A DNA stretch of 64,000 nucleotides. Source: JBCCGI01 sp039029355. GTDB lineage: Bacteria > Planctomycetota > UBA1135 > GCA-002686595. The stretch is taken from contig JBCCGI010000012.1 of assembly GCA_039029355.1 (NCBI GenBank), positions 1 to 64,000 of the forward strand, written 5' to 3'. Under the pieces are notes generated by a model. It saw only the letters and a list, made by a program, of their open reading frames with translations. It was not told where the DNA came from and did not search any database. Below, piece after piece: positions 35,432-45,113 of the stretch. The translations under genes were made by a program, and so were the position numbers. How positions within the stretch are numbered: the first letter of the stretch is position 1; each line of letters starts with the position of its first letter.

Positions 35432-35568
35432 GGGCGCAGGATACCGACGCGAGCGGGATAGAGCGCACCGTTTGCGTTGGCGTCGGAGCACGCCCGACGG
35501 ACGGAGCGTTCGCGAAAAAAGCCGCTCGGCTGGGCCGTGTAACCGGCGCGTAGGCACTCCCTAGACGT

Positions 35569-35596
35569 GGAACCCGCGCGCACTCCCGCGGGTTCC
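35569..35596. promoter_or_regulatory. Perfect 10-bp stem-loop in the leader of the FG-GAP gene
   Basis: GGAACCCGCG (35569-35578) and CGCGGGTTCC (35587-35596) around an 8-nt loop, ending 38 bases before the ATG at 35635. Could be an mRNA 5' hairpin or a protein operator. No function is known. Confidence 0.45.
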
Positions 35597-35634
35597 CATC
35601 GGTACGTCCCCGGCCTCAACTCCCACTCTTGCCC

Positions 35635-38106
<2,472 letters not shown>

Positions 38107-38112
38107 GGTCCG

Positions 38113-41097
38113 TCAGCGCTCGAGCGCATCGAGCAGGACCCGTGCGAAGGGGTCCTCGCTGCGCTCGAGCGCATCCACCGCGGCGCGCAGCTCGGCGTGC
38201 CAGCGCGAGCGCCGCGCCGGCAGCCCGTGCTCCGCAACCGCCTCGGCGAGGTCGACGGCCAGCGCCGGGTCGCCCGCGCCATAGCCCAGCGGGATCCGCA
38301 GCGCGAGCCCGCCTCCGACCGCCGCGTCGAGGGCGGGCGGGTCGCTCCGAAAGGCGACGGCAGTCGCCCCCGCGAGCCCCACCTCTGCGCCGGCGGCCAA
38401 GCCGAGCTCGGTGTCGAGCACGACCAGGAAGGCGTGATCCGGACGCGGGCGCTCGCGCTGGACGTAGACCAGCGCCAGCCACCGACCGTCGGCGGACAGC
38501 GCGAGGTCCTCAACCGCGCGCTCGTCGTCGGGGAGCAGCAGGCTGCGCCCCGCCACGCGCACGTCGAGCCCGGAGTCGGAGCGCACTACGTCGACCTCCG
38601 CCCCGCCGCGGAGCGCGAGGCGCGCGGTGCGCTCGCCCTCCAGCACCCGCAGCGACGACGCGCGGTCGAGCAGCGCGTCGAGCAGCGGCCACGCGGGATC
38701 GTCGCCGTAGCGGCCTTCGTCGAGCTCGCCCAGGCCGAAGTCGATCGTGCCGTCCTCGAAGCCCCGGGCGACCGGCGTTCCGTCGGAGAGGAGCCGGTAC
38801 GGCCGATCCCCTTCGTTCTCGTCGATCTCCCCGACCGACCAGGCGTCGAGAAGGGGCGGCGCGCTCACCCGCGCGGCGCCGGGAGAGAGCACCACCGAGG
38901 CGACGGAGAAGCTCAGCTCGCGCGGACCGCCATCCTGCGGCTCCTCCCCCTCCTCGACGTACTCGAAGACGACGCGGGGCTCGTCGCCGGCGCGGTAGGA
39001 CACGGCGACCGGAGCCGCGCCGTCGGGTCCGCCGTCGAGCAGGAGCGGCTCGGACGGCCCCGGGGCGCGGAGCACCGCGTGGCTCCCGTCGGCCAGCCGC
39101 ACCAGGCGCAGCGAGCGCCGCCCGTCGCCGGCGTAGGCGAAGTCGAGCGACTCCGCTCCGTCGGCAAGCGCGGGAAGCGGCGGCCGGTCGACCGACGCGC
39201 GCGGCTCGGCCCGGACGAGCCGGTACGGCGGGTGCAGCCGATGGGTGCGCACCTGCCCGCGCTCGTCGACCGCCACGGCACGCTCGAGGTCGGGCGAGAG
39301 CTCGACCGCGAGCGCGGCGCCCAGCTCGACCGACCAGAAGGTCGCGCCGCGCTCGATGACGGTCAGCGTGCCGCCCCCGCCAAGACGTGCGACGCGGTGG
39401 CCCGAGCGGTGGATCCACACGCGCCCGGCGGAGCGCTCCCCGGCGCCGGCGGCGCGGGCCGCGGGGAGCGGGACGCGGGTCGACCACTCCGGGGACGCCA
39501 GCTCGACGAGCTCCATCCTGCGCGTTCCGCGCTCTCCGTCGCTCAGCAGGACGGCGTGCTCGCCGTCGCCGGAGAGCGCGACGAGTGCGGCGTCTTCCTC
39601 CACCGCCTCGAGCTCGAGCGTCTCGGGCTCGGCGCCGTCCGCTCGACCGACCAGCACGGCCACCGGGAACGCTCCGCCGACCTGCTGCACGAAGCGCCCC
39701 TCGTCGGTCGCGAAGATCTGGGGCCGCAGCACCGGAACCGGCCACGGAAAGCGCGCCTCGGGCTCCTTCAGCGCTCCGGGAAGCCGATGGACCGAGGCCT
39801 GGTCGTCCGAGTCTCCGATCAGCGCGACGGCGCCGCCGGCGTCGCGCCCGGCCGCGAGCACGCGCGGCCTTCCCCCCGGCGCGGCAAAGTCCTCGCCAAG
39901 CTCGGCGAACAGCACGAAGCCATCCCCGTTCAGCACCAGGCTGCCGTCGGGCGAGGGCCGCGCGCCGTCGCCGGTCGCCGGCGCGACCCTCTCGCGCAGG
40001 AGCCGCGCGGGAGCGCCCGACAGATCGAAGAGCTGCAGCCAGTCGAACCGCGGGCGGCGCGGGTCGCGGGCGGCGACCAGGAGCCGCTCGCCGTCCGCGC
40101 AGAACGCGAGCGCGGACAGGAAGTGCACGCGTCCCTCGTCGAACAGCAGCTCGTGCTTCCCGGCCAGGCGATCGAAGAGCCACAGCTCGCCGTCGCCGCG
40201 GCTGCGGCCGAGGGCGATGCGTCGCAGGTCGGGGGCGATCGCTACCCGCTCGAAGCCGCCGGAGACGCGGATCCGCTCCCGCGACGGCACGCGGCGCAGC
40301 GCGTCGACGAGGCGCGCTTGGCCGAGGCCCGCGCGCGGTCCGTCGGGAGCCAGCGCGATCCCCTGCGCGAGAGCGCGCAAGGCCTCGGCGGGCACAGGCT
40401 CCTCCGCGCCGTCCGCGATCCAACGGTCGGCGAGCTGGTGGGCGACGCGCTCGCGCTGCTCCTCGCTCTCGAGGTACAGCAGCAGCACCGCGACGAGCAG
40501 CGTCGCGAGCAGCGCCGTCAGCCCGCGCTGCGCCCAGGCCAGCCGGCGCCGCTCGCGCCGGTGCTTGCCCCAGAGGTTGGCGCGCGTGTCGTTCCAGAGC
40601 GGGGCGGCGACCCCCGCCGCGTGGTGCAGGAAGGCGTCGTTGCGGGCGTCGACGGCCTCGTCGGGAAGGCTGCGCACGTCCTCGTAGAAGCTGCGCTCGG
40701 CGAAGTCCAGCCGCGCGAGCACGTGCTCGGGCAGCGCCGCGTTCTCGCCCGGCGCGAGCTCGCCCTGCGCCAGCACCACCAGCAGATTGTCCGTTCCCCG
40801 CGTGCGCAGCCAGTGGTCCATCTCGCGCCGCGTCCAAGCCGAGCGCGCGGCGTCCGGCGTCGCGACGACGATGAGGAACTCCGAGCGATCGAGCGCGTCG
40901 TAGAGCAGCGCCTGACCGTCCGCGGTCGCGTGGCCGTCGGTGACGTCCCGGAACACGCGGAACGCGCGCGGCCTGTTCCACGGGCGGCGGAAGCGCTCGA
41001 GCGCCTCCTGGAGCTCGGCCGCGACGTTGCTGCGCGCCATCCGCAGCCGGCGGTAGCAGAGGAACGCCTTGTAGTCGTAGGACCCGCCCGACGTCAT
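38113..41097 (-). CDS. TIR-domain protein with transmembrane helix and C-terminal propeller-like region
   Basis: 994 aa, ATG at 41097. The TIR domain (about 7-130) has YDYKAFLCYRR, FRVFRDVTDGHATADGQ (BB-loop region), SEFLIVVATPDAARSAW and W88-x-x-x-E92, where Glu is the usual NADase catalytic residue. A single membrane helix follows at about 191-209 (GLTALLATLLVAVLLLYLE). The remaining 780 residues are irregular WD/beta-propeller-like repeats (DRLAGKHELLF, LWLFDRL, SLVLNGDGFVLFAELG and similar). TIR NADases act in immunity and cell death. The ATG overlaps the stop of the EEP lipoprotein gene (ATGA), so the two are translationally coupled. No nucleotide-binding domain lies between TIR and propeller, unlike most WD40-type sensors. 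Confidence 0.85.
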   Translation of the reverse strand: MTSGGSYDYKAFLCYRRLRMARSNVAAELQEALERFRRPWNRPRAFRVFRDVTDGHATADGQALLYDALDRSEFLIVVATPDAARSAWTRREMDHWLRTRGTDNLLVVLAQGELAPGENAALPEHVLARLDFAERSFYEDVRSLPDEAVDARNDAFLHHAAGVAAPLWNDTRANLWGKHRRERRRLAWAQRGLTALLATLLVAVLLLYLESEEQRERVAHQLADRWIADGAEEPVPAEALRALAQGIALAPDGPRAGLGQARLVDALRRVPSRERIRVSGGFERVAIAPDLRRIALGRSRGDGELWLFDRLAGKHELLFDEGRVHFLSALAFCADGERLLVAARDPRRPRFDWLQLFDLSGAPARLLRERVAPATGDGARPSPDGSLVLNGDGFVLFAELGEDFAAPGGRPRVLAAGRDAGGAVALIGDSDDQASVHRLPGALKEPEARFPWPVPVLRPQIFATDEGRFVQQVGGAFPVAVLVGRADGAEPETLELEAVEEDAALVALSGDGEHAVLLSDGERGTRRMELVELASPEWSTRVPLPAARAAGAGERSAGRVWIHRSGHRVARLGGGGTLTVIERGATFWSVELGAALAVELSPDLERAVAVDERGQVRTHRLHPPYRLVRAEPRASVDRPPLPALADGAESLDFAYAGDGRRSLRLVRLADGSHAVLRAPGPSEPLLLDGGPDGAAPVAVSYRAGDEPRVVFEYVEEGEEPQDGGPRELSFSVASVVLSPGAARVSAPPLLDAWSVGEIDENEGDRPYRLLSDGTPVARGFEDGTIDFGLGELDEGRYGDDPAWPLLDALLDRASSLRVLEGERTARLALRGGAEVDVVRSDSGLDVRVAGRSLLLPDDERAVEDLALSADGRWLALVYVQRERPRPDHAFLVVLDTELGLAAGAEVGLAGATAVAFRSDPPALDAAVGGGLALRIPLGYGAGDPALAVDLAEAVAEHGLPARRSRWHAELRAAVDALERSEDPFARVLLDALER

Positions 41098-41930
41098 CGC
41101 CGCCGAATCCGCGCGCGGACCGGATAGTGGTCCGACGGATAGCGGCGGCCCTCCCGGTCGTGCAGGATCGCGGCGTCGAGCGTCTCCCAGCCCGCGCCGA
41201 CCAGCACGTAGTCGATCTTCTCGCCGCCCGTGCCGCCGCGGAAGCCGTGGAACGTGCCGACCTGGTCCGCCTCGGGCCAAGCGTCGCGGAAGGTGTCGCG
41301 CAGCCCGCCGGCGCGCAGCGCGGCGAGCGGGTCCGATCCCTCGCCGGCGTTGAGGTCGCCGGTGAGCACCAGCGGCAGCTCCGCGAAGCGCGCGCGCCGA
41401 TCGAGCAGGACGAGCGCCGACCGGCGCCGCGCCTCGCTCCCGCGGTGGTCGAAGTGGGCGTTCATCGCCAGGAGCTCCGCTCCGCCCTCGCGGTCGCGCA
41501 GCACGGCCCAGGTGCAGATGCGCGGGAGCGCCGCGTCCCAGCCGCGCGAAGCCTCCTCGTCGGGCGTGGGGCTCAGCCAGAAGTCGCCCGCCTCGATGAC
41601 GTCGAAGCGGCTCGCGCGCACGAGCAGCGCGGCGTGCTCGCCTCCGCCGCCCGCGTCGCGCCCGCGGCCGAGCACGCGGTAGCCGGGGAGCGCGGCGCGC
41701 AGCTCGGCCAACTGTTCGGGGAGCGCCTCCTGCAGCCCCAGGAGGTCGGGGTCCTCGCGGCGCAGGAGCTCGATCACGAAGGCGGCGCGGTGCTCCCACG
41801 CGTTGGCGCCGTCGCCTGGGTTGGCGTAGCGCACGTTGAAGCTCAACACCTCCAAGGGCGGGGCGGGTGCCGCGGAGGCACACCCGACGAGGAGGAGCGC
41901 AAGCGCGAGGGGGAAGACGCGGGTCGCCAT
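41094..41930 (-). CDS. Endonuclease/exonuclease/phosphatase-family lipoprotein
   Basis: 278 aa, ATG at 41930. Lipobox LLVGC (Cys at about 17). The EEP fold is clear: VLSFNVRYANPGDGANAWEH, DLLGLQEAL (metal-binding Glu), LLAMNAHFDHRG, LTGDLNAGEG (Asp/Asn), and SDHYPV (Asp/His). Members are DNases, phosphodiesterases, or sphingomyelinase-like phosphatases. A lipoprotein form would act on extracellular or periplasmic substrate. It overlaps the TIR gene by 4 bases, upstream of it. Confidence 0.9.
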   Translation of the reverse strand: MATRVFPLALALLLVGCASAAPAPPLEVLSFNVRYANPGDGANAWEHRAAFVIELLRREDPDLLGLQEALPEQLAELRAALPGYRVLGRGRDAGGGGEHAALLVRASRFDVIEAGDFWLSPTPDEEASRGWDAALPRICTWAVLRDREGGAELLAMNAHFDHRGSEARRRSALVLLDRRARFAELPLVLTGDLNAGEGSDPLAALRAGGLRDTFRDAWPEADQVGTFHGFRGGTGGEKIDYVLVGAGWETLDAAILHDREGRRYPSDHYPVRARIRRR

Positions 41931-41997
41931 GCCGCACACCCTAACCGCCGTGAGCGTTGCCCGAGGCGCCGAAGGAGCACCGCGTGGCAACACTCCC

Positions 41998-42870
41998 CTA
42001 CCCGAGCTGCACGGCGGTGCGGCTGAGGCTCCCATACTCGAAGCCCACGACCGGAAACGAGACCGCGTCGGAGCCGTCCGACGCGCCGAGCGCGACCAGC
42101 AGCGGCAGGAGGTGCTCGTGCGTGGGGTGCGCGCGCGAGAGAGCGGGCGCGCGGCGCTCGAAGTCGAGCAACGCGTCGACGTCGTGGCGCCGGAGGGCAT
42201 CGCGCGCCCAGGCCTCGAAGTCCGCGGCCCAGCCGGGCACGGGGCCCGCGCGGGACCAGTCCAGCGCGCCGAGGTTGTGCACCAACCCGCCGCTGCCCAG
42301 CAGCAGCACGCCCTCGTCGCGCAGCGGCCGCAGGCTGCGGCCGAGCTCGAAGAGCCGCCGCGGCGACCAGGCCGAAGGCAGCGACAGCTGCAGGAGCGGC
42401 ACGTCGGCGGCGGGGTACATGTGGAGCAGCGGCACCCACACGCCGTGGTCCCAACCGCGCGTCGCGCGCGTCGGCGCGCCACCGAGGAGGGACGACACGC
42501 GCTCCGCAAGCCACGGCGCACCGGGCGCGCGGTACTCCAGCTCGAACAGGCGCGGATCGAAGCCGCCGAAGTCGTAGATCAGGTCGGTCGGCTCGGGCGC
42601 GCCGAGCGCGACCGGCGCTTCCTCCCAGTGGGCGGACACCACCAGCAACGCCCGCGGCGGCGCCATCGATTCGGCCCAGGCGCGCAGGTCGCGGCCCTTC
42701 TCGCGGTCGAGGGCGAGCGTCGGCGCGCCGTGGGACACGAAGCCCACCGCGGCCCGCCCGGGCGGGCCGTCCGACGGTGCGCCCGGGCGTTGGCACGAGG
42801 CCCAGGCGCCGGCCGCGGCCGCCTGCACAAAGGCGCGCCGCGAGAGACGCGCGCTCGGTTCGGGGTGCAT
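41998..42870 (-). CDS. Exported class III extradiol ring-cleavage dioxygenase (DODA/YgiD-like)
   Basis: 290 aa, ATG at 42870. A twin-arginine signal, SRRAFVQAAAAG, lies at about 10-21, so it is exported folded. The enzyme is of the 4,5-DOPA dioxygenase/YgiD group: GFVSHGAPTLAL with metal His, YDFGGFDPRLFELEY, RGWDHGVWVPLLHMYPAADV, GSGGLVHNLGAL and HEHLLPLLVALGAS. It should open catecholic rings with O2. It lies 28 bases after the DoxX gene, downstream of a MarR regulator, suggesting an aromatic or quinone response unit. Confidence 0.9.
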   Translation of the reverse strand: MHPEPSARLSRRAFVQAAAAGAWASCQRPGAPSDGPPGRAAVGFVSHGAPTLALDREKGRDLRAWAESMAPPRALLVVSAHWEEAPVALGAPEPTDLIYDFGGFDPRLFELEYRAPGAPWLAERVSSLLGGAPTRATRGWDHGVWVPLLHMYPAADVPLLQLSLPSAWSPRRLFELGRSLRPLRDEGVLLLGSGGLVHNLGALDWSRAGPVPGWAADFEAWARDALRRHDVDALLDFERRAPALSRAHPTHEHLLPLLVALGASDGSDAVSFPVVGFEYGSLSRTAVQLG

Positions 42871-42898
42871 GGCTGGATCTCCCGGCGACCGTGCCGCG

Positions 42899-43357
42899 CT
42901 AGCAGCCACTGCCCTGGGGGACGACCGCCTCCGCCCCGGTACCCGACGCCGCGCGCGCGAGCGACAACCGCCCCGGCCCAAGCAACCCCAGCGCGGCCGC
43001 CAGCACCGCGAGCGTCAGCGGGTACTCCATCCCCCCCGTCGCCGCGTTGAAGCCCGAGTGCGCGGTGAAGGCCGCGACCAGCATGGTGAAGGTCAGCGGC
43101 ACCGCGAGCAGCCGTTGGCCAAGCCCCGCGAAGAGCGCCAACCCTCCGACGAGCTCGGTTCCGCCGGCGAGCACGGCGCTGACGGTCGGGAGCGGGATTC
43201 CGATGCTCTCCATCCAACCGGCCGTCCCGGCGACGCCGTAGCCTCCGAACAGCCCGAAGAGCTTCTGGGCGCCGTGGAAGGCGAACACGCTGCCGGCCAT
43301 CAGCCGCAGGGCGAGGAGGGCGAGGTCGGTCTGGAGGAGGGAGGCGTTCTGCTTCAT
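42899..43357 (-). CDS. DoxX-family membrane protein
   Basis: 152 aa, ATG at 43357 with AAGGA about 8 bases upstream; a second ATG at 43366 is possible. Four membrane helices: LALLALRLMAGSVFAFHGA, TVSAVLAGGTELVGGLALFA, LLAVPLTFTMLVAAFTAHS and PLTLAVLAAALGLLGPG. The DoxX marks HGAQKLFG and FGGYG are present. DoxX proteins are tied to quinone or thiol redox balance and detoxification. Gene order MarR-DoxX-dioxygenase fits. Confidence 0.9.
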   Translation of the reverse strand: MKQNASLLQTDLALLALRLMAGSVFAFHGAQKLFGLFGGYGVAGTAGWMESIGIPLPTVSAVLAGGTELVGGLALFAGLGQRLLAVPLTFTMLVAAFTAHSGFNAATGGMEYPLTLAVLAAALGLLGPGRLSLARAASGTGAEAVVPQGSGC

Positions 43358-43372
43358 GGGTTTCATCCTTGG

Positions 43373-43396
43373 AACAATGGTTGTTTGAACAGACAA
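43373..43396. promoter_or_regulatory. Overlapping dyads between the marR and doxX genes
   Basis: AACAATGGTTGTT (43373-43385) is a perfect palindrome with 5-bp arms around 3 bases; TTGTTTGAACAGACAA (43381-43396) has 7-bp arms with one mismatch. Both share TTGT/ACAA half-sites with the dyad at 43887, so are candidate MarR operators. Confidence 0.55.
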
Positions 43397-43432
43397 AAGA
43401 GAACAAGGGAAGCGCGCGGAGAGCGCGCTCCC

Positions 43433-43873
43433 CTAGACGGTGCTCAGGACCTGCTGCAGCCCGCGGCTAAGGGCCTCGACCTGCCTGGGCGACATGTGGG
43501 CGAGCTGGCGTCGGTGCAGGTCGGCGACCGGCCGGCGCAGGCGCTCGCACAGGCGGCCGCCCTCGGCGGTCACGCGTACCAGCACGACGCGGCGGTCCTC
43601 GGCGCTGCGCTCGCGCTCGACGAGACCCGCCGTTTCCATACGGTCGATGAGCCGCGTGACGTCGGGCACGCGGTTCAGCAGGCGCTCGCCCACGTACTGG
43701 CACGGGGCCCCCTCCTTCGGACCGCCCAGGAGGATCCGCAGCACGTTGTACTGGGCCTGAGTCAGGCCGTGCTCACGGAAGAGCGCCGTGAACTCCGCGT
43801 GGAGCTTCTCGTGCGCTCGCACCAGGTTCAGGTACACGTCGCGGGCGGCGGTGAGGTCCGGCTTGCTTGCCAT
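43433..43873 (-). CDS. MarR-family transcriptional regulator
   Basis: 146 aa, ATG at 43873 after an AAAGGGGG ribosome-binding site. Winged helix about 40-105: LTQAQYNVLRILLGG, YVGERLLNRVPDVTRLIDRMETAGLVERERS and the wing DRRVVLVRVTAEG. N- and C-terminal helices form the dimer. MarR proteins usually repress their own operon and let go on binding a phenolic or oxidant. It heads the DoxX-dioxygenase genes, 75 bases upstream, with dyads on both sides. Confidence 0.93.
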   Translation of the reverse strand: MASKPDLTAARDVYLNLVRAHEKLHAEFTALFREHGLTQAQYNVLRILLGGPKEGAPCQYVGERLLNRVPDVTRLIDRMETAGLVERERSAEDRRVVLVRVTAEGGRLCERLRRPVADLHRRQLAHMSPRQVEALSRGLQQVLSTV

Positions 43874-43886
43874 GCCCCCTTTCTAC

Positions 43887-43906
43887 GTCACAACGATACT
43901 TGTGAC
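43887..43906. promoter_or_regulatory. Likely MarR operator upstream of the marR-type gene
   Basis: GTCACAACGATACTTGTGAC: perfect 7-bp arms around 6 bases, ending 14 bases before the marR start codon, where it would overlap the promoter or ribosome-binding site. This short stretch is also more AT-rich than its surroundings. Confidence 0.6.
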
Positions 43907-44057
43907 AACAGCCTTTATCGCCAAAAGAGGCAGAGCGCCAGACGAGCGGCTACGCGTCCCCCTCGCGCCGCCGCCCCGGCACCGGCCCCGCGCCGCCGTG
44001 TGCGCCCCTGGCCGCTAACACCGGCGGCCGCGCCTCGTCCGGGCTACGATCGCGCCC

Positions 44058-45113
44058 ATGCCGCCCTCCGCCCGAGCCCGTGCCACGCCCAGCCGACGCG
44101 CCGTCCTGCGCGCGGGGCTCGGGGGGCCCGGGGCGTGCCTCCTCGGCTCGCTGCTCCCGGCCTGCGCCAGCGGACGCCGGGCCGGGCTGCCGCCCACCCC
44201 GCGCCGGGTCGCGACCTTCGGCGGGCGCGGTACGGGCCCGGGGCAGCTGCACGGGCCGATCGGGATCGCCTTCGATCCGGTCGGCGAGCTGCTGGTCACC
44301 GACCTGCACAACGGCCGGGTCCAGCGCCTCGGGCTCGACGGCGCGTTCCGCGGCGCCTTCGAGCTTCCGCGCGACATGGAGACCGCCCACGGGCGCTCCG
44401 CGTCGGCCGGCGGCATCGCGGTGGGCCCCGACCGGCGCGTCTACGTGACGCTGATGGCCTCGCACCGCGTGCTGATCCTGGGGCCGGACGGCGAGCGCCT
44501 CGGCTCCTTCGGCGAGCGCGGTTCCGCCGCGGGTCAGCTCGACGAGCCGGGCGGCGTCGCGGTCGACGCCGAAGGCGTGGTCTACGTCGCCGATCAGGTC
44601 AACCGGCGCATCCAGGTCTTCTCGCCCGAGGGTCGCTTCCGGTCGACCTTCGGTTCGTACGGCGTGGCCGCGGGAGCCTTCGACGGCATCGAGCCACCGA
44701 GCTCACGCTTCGGCGGTCCGAGCGACGTCGCCCTCGACGGACGCGGGCACCTGTTCACGACCGAGGGCGCGGCGGGGCGCGTGCAGCGCTTCACAACCGC
44801 CGGCGAGCCGTGCGGCTCCTTCGGCTCGAAGGGCGCTGGGCCCGGCGGGTTCGGCGGGCTCGCGACCGACTTCTCACCCAACACGCTGGGCCCCGTCGGC
44901 GTGTGCGCCGACGGGAACGGGCGGGTGTGGGTCAGCAGCCTCAACGGCAGGGTGCAGCTCTTCGAAGGCGACGGGACGTTCCTCGCCGCCTTCGGCCGGC
45001 CGGGCTCGGGGCCGGGCGAGCTACGGACGCCGCACGGGCTCGCGCTCGACGGACGGGGGCACCTTTACGTGGTCGACTCGGGCAACCACCGCGTCCACAA
45101 GCTCGCCGTTTAG
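44058..45113 (+). CDS. Exported NHL-repeat propeller protein
   Basis: 351 aa. A Tat-like start (SRRAVLRAGLG) runs into a lipobox-like LLPAC, so it may be a lipoprotein exported by Tat. Six NHL-type blades follow, each ending near G..V.DSGNHRV or similar (GELLVTDLHNGRVQRLG, GVVYVADQVNRRIQVFS, GHLYVVDSGNHRVHKL). NHL propellers bind ligands or act as lyases; no catalytic residues were recognised. Its stop overlaps the opposite-strand gene by 4 bases. Confidence 0.88.
   Translation: MPPSARARATPSRRAVLRAGLGGPGACLLGSLLPACASGRRAGLPPTPRRVATFGGRGTGPGQLHGPIGIAFDPVGELLVTDLHNGRVQRLGLDGAFRGAFELPRDMETAHGRSASAGGIAVGPDRRVYVTLMASHRVLILGPDGERLGSFGERGSAAGQLDEPGGVAVDAEGVVYVADQVNRRIQVFSPEGRFRSTFGSYGVAAGAFDGIEPPSSRFGGPSDVALDGRGHLFTTEGAAGRVQRFTTAGEPCGSFGSKGAGPGGFGGLATDFSPNTLGPVGVCADGNGRVWVSSLNGRVQLFEGDGTFLAAFGRPGSGPGELRTPHGLALDGRGHLYVVDSGNHRVHKLAV

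Noticed and set aside
38197..41127. Long plus-strand frame opposite the TIR gene
   Set aside because: Translation is Arg/Gly/Val-rich with no motif, while the minus strand encodes TIR and membrane helix.
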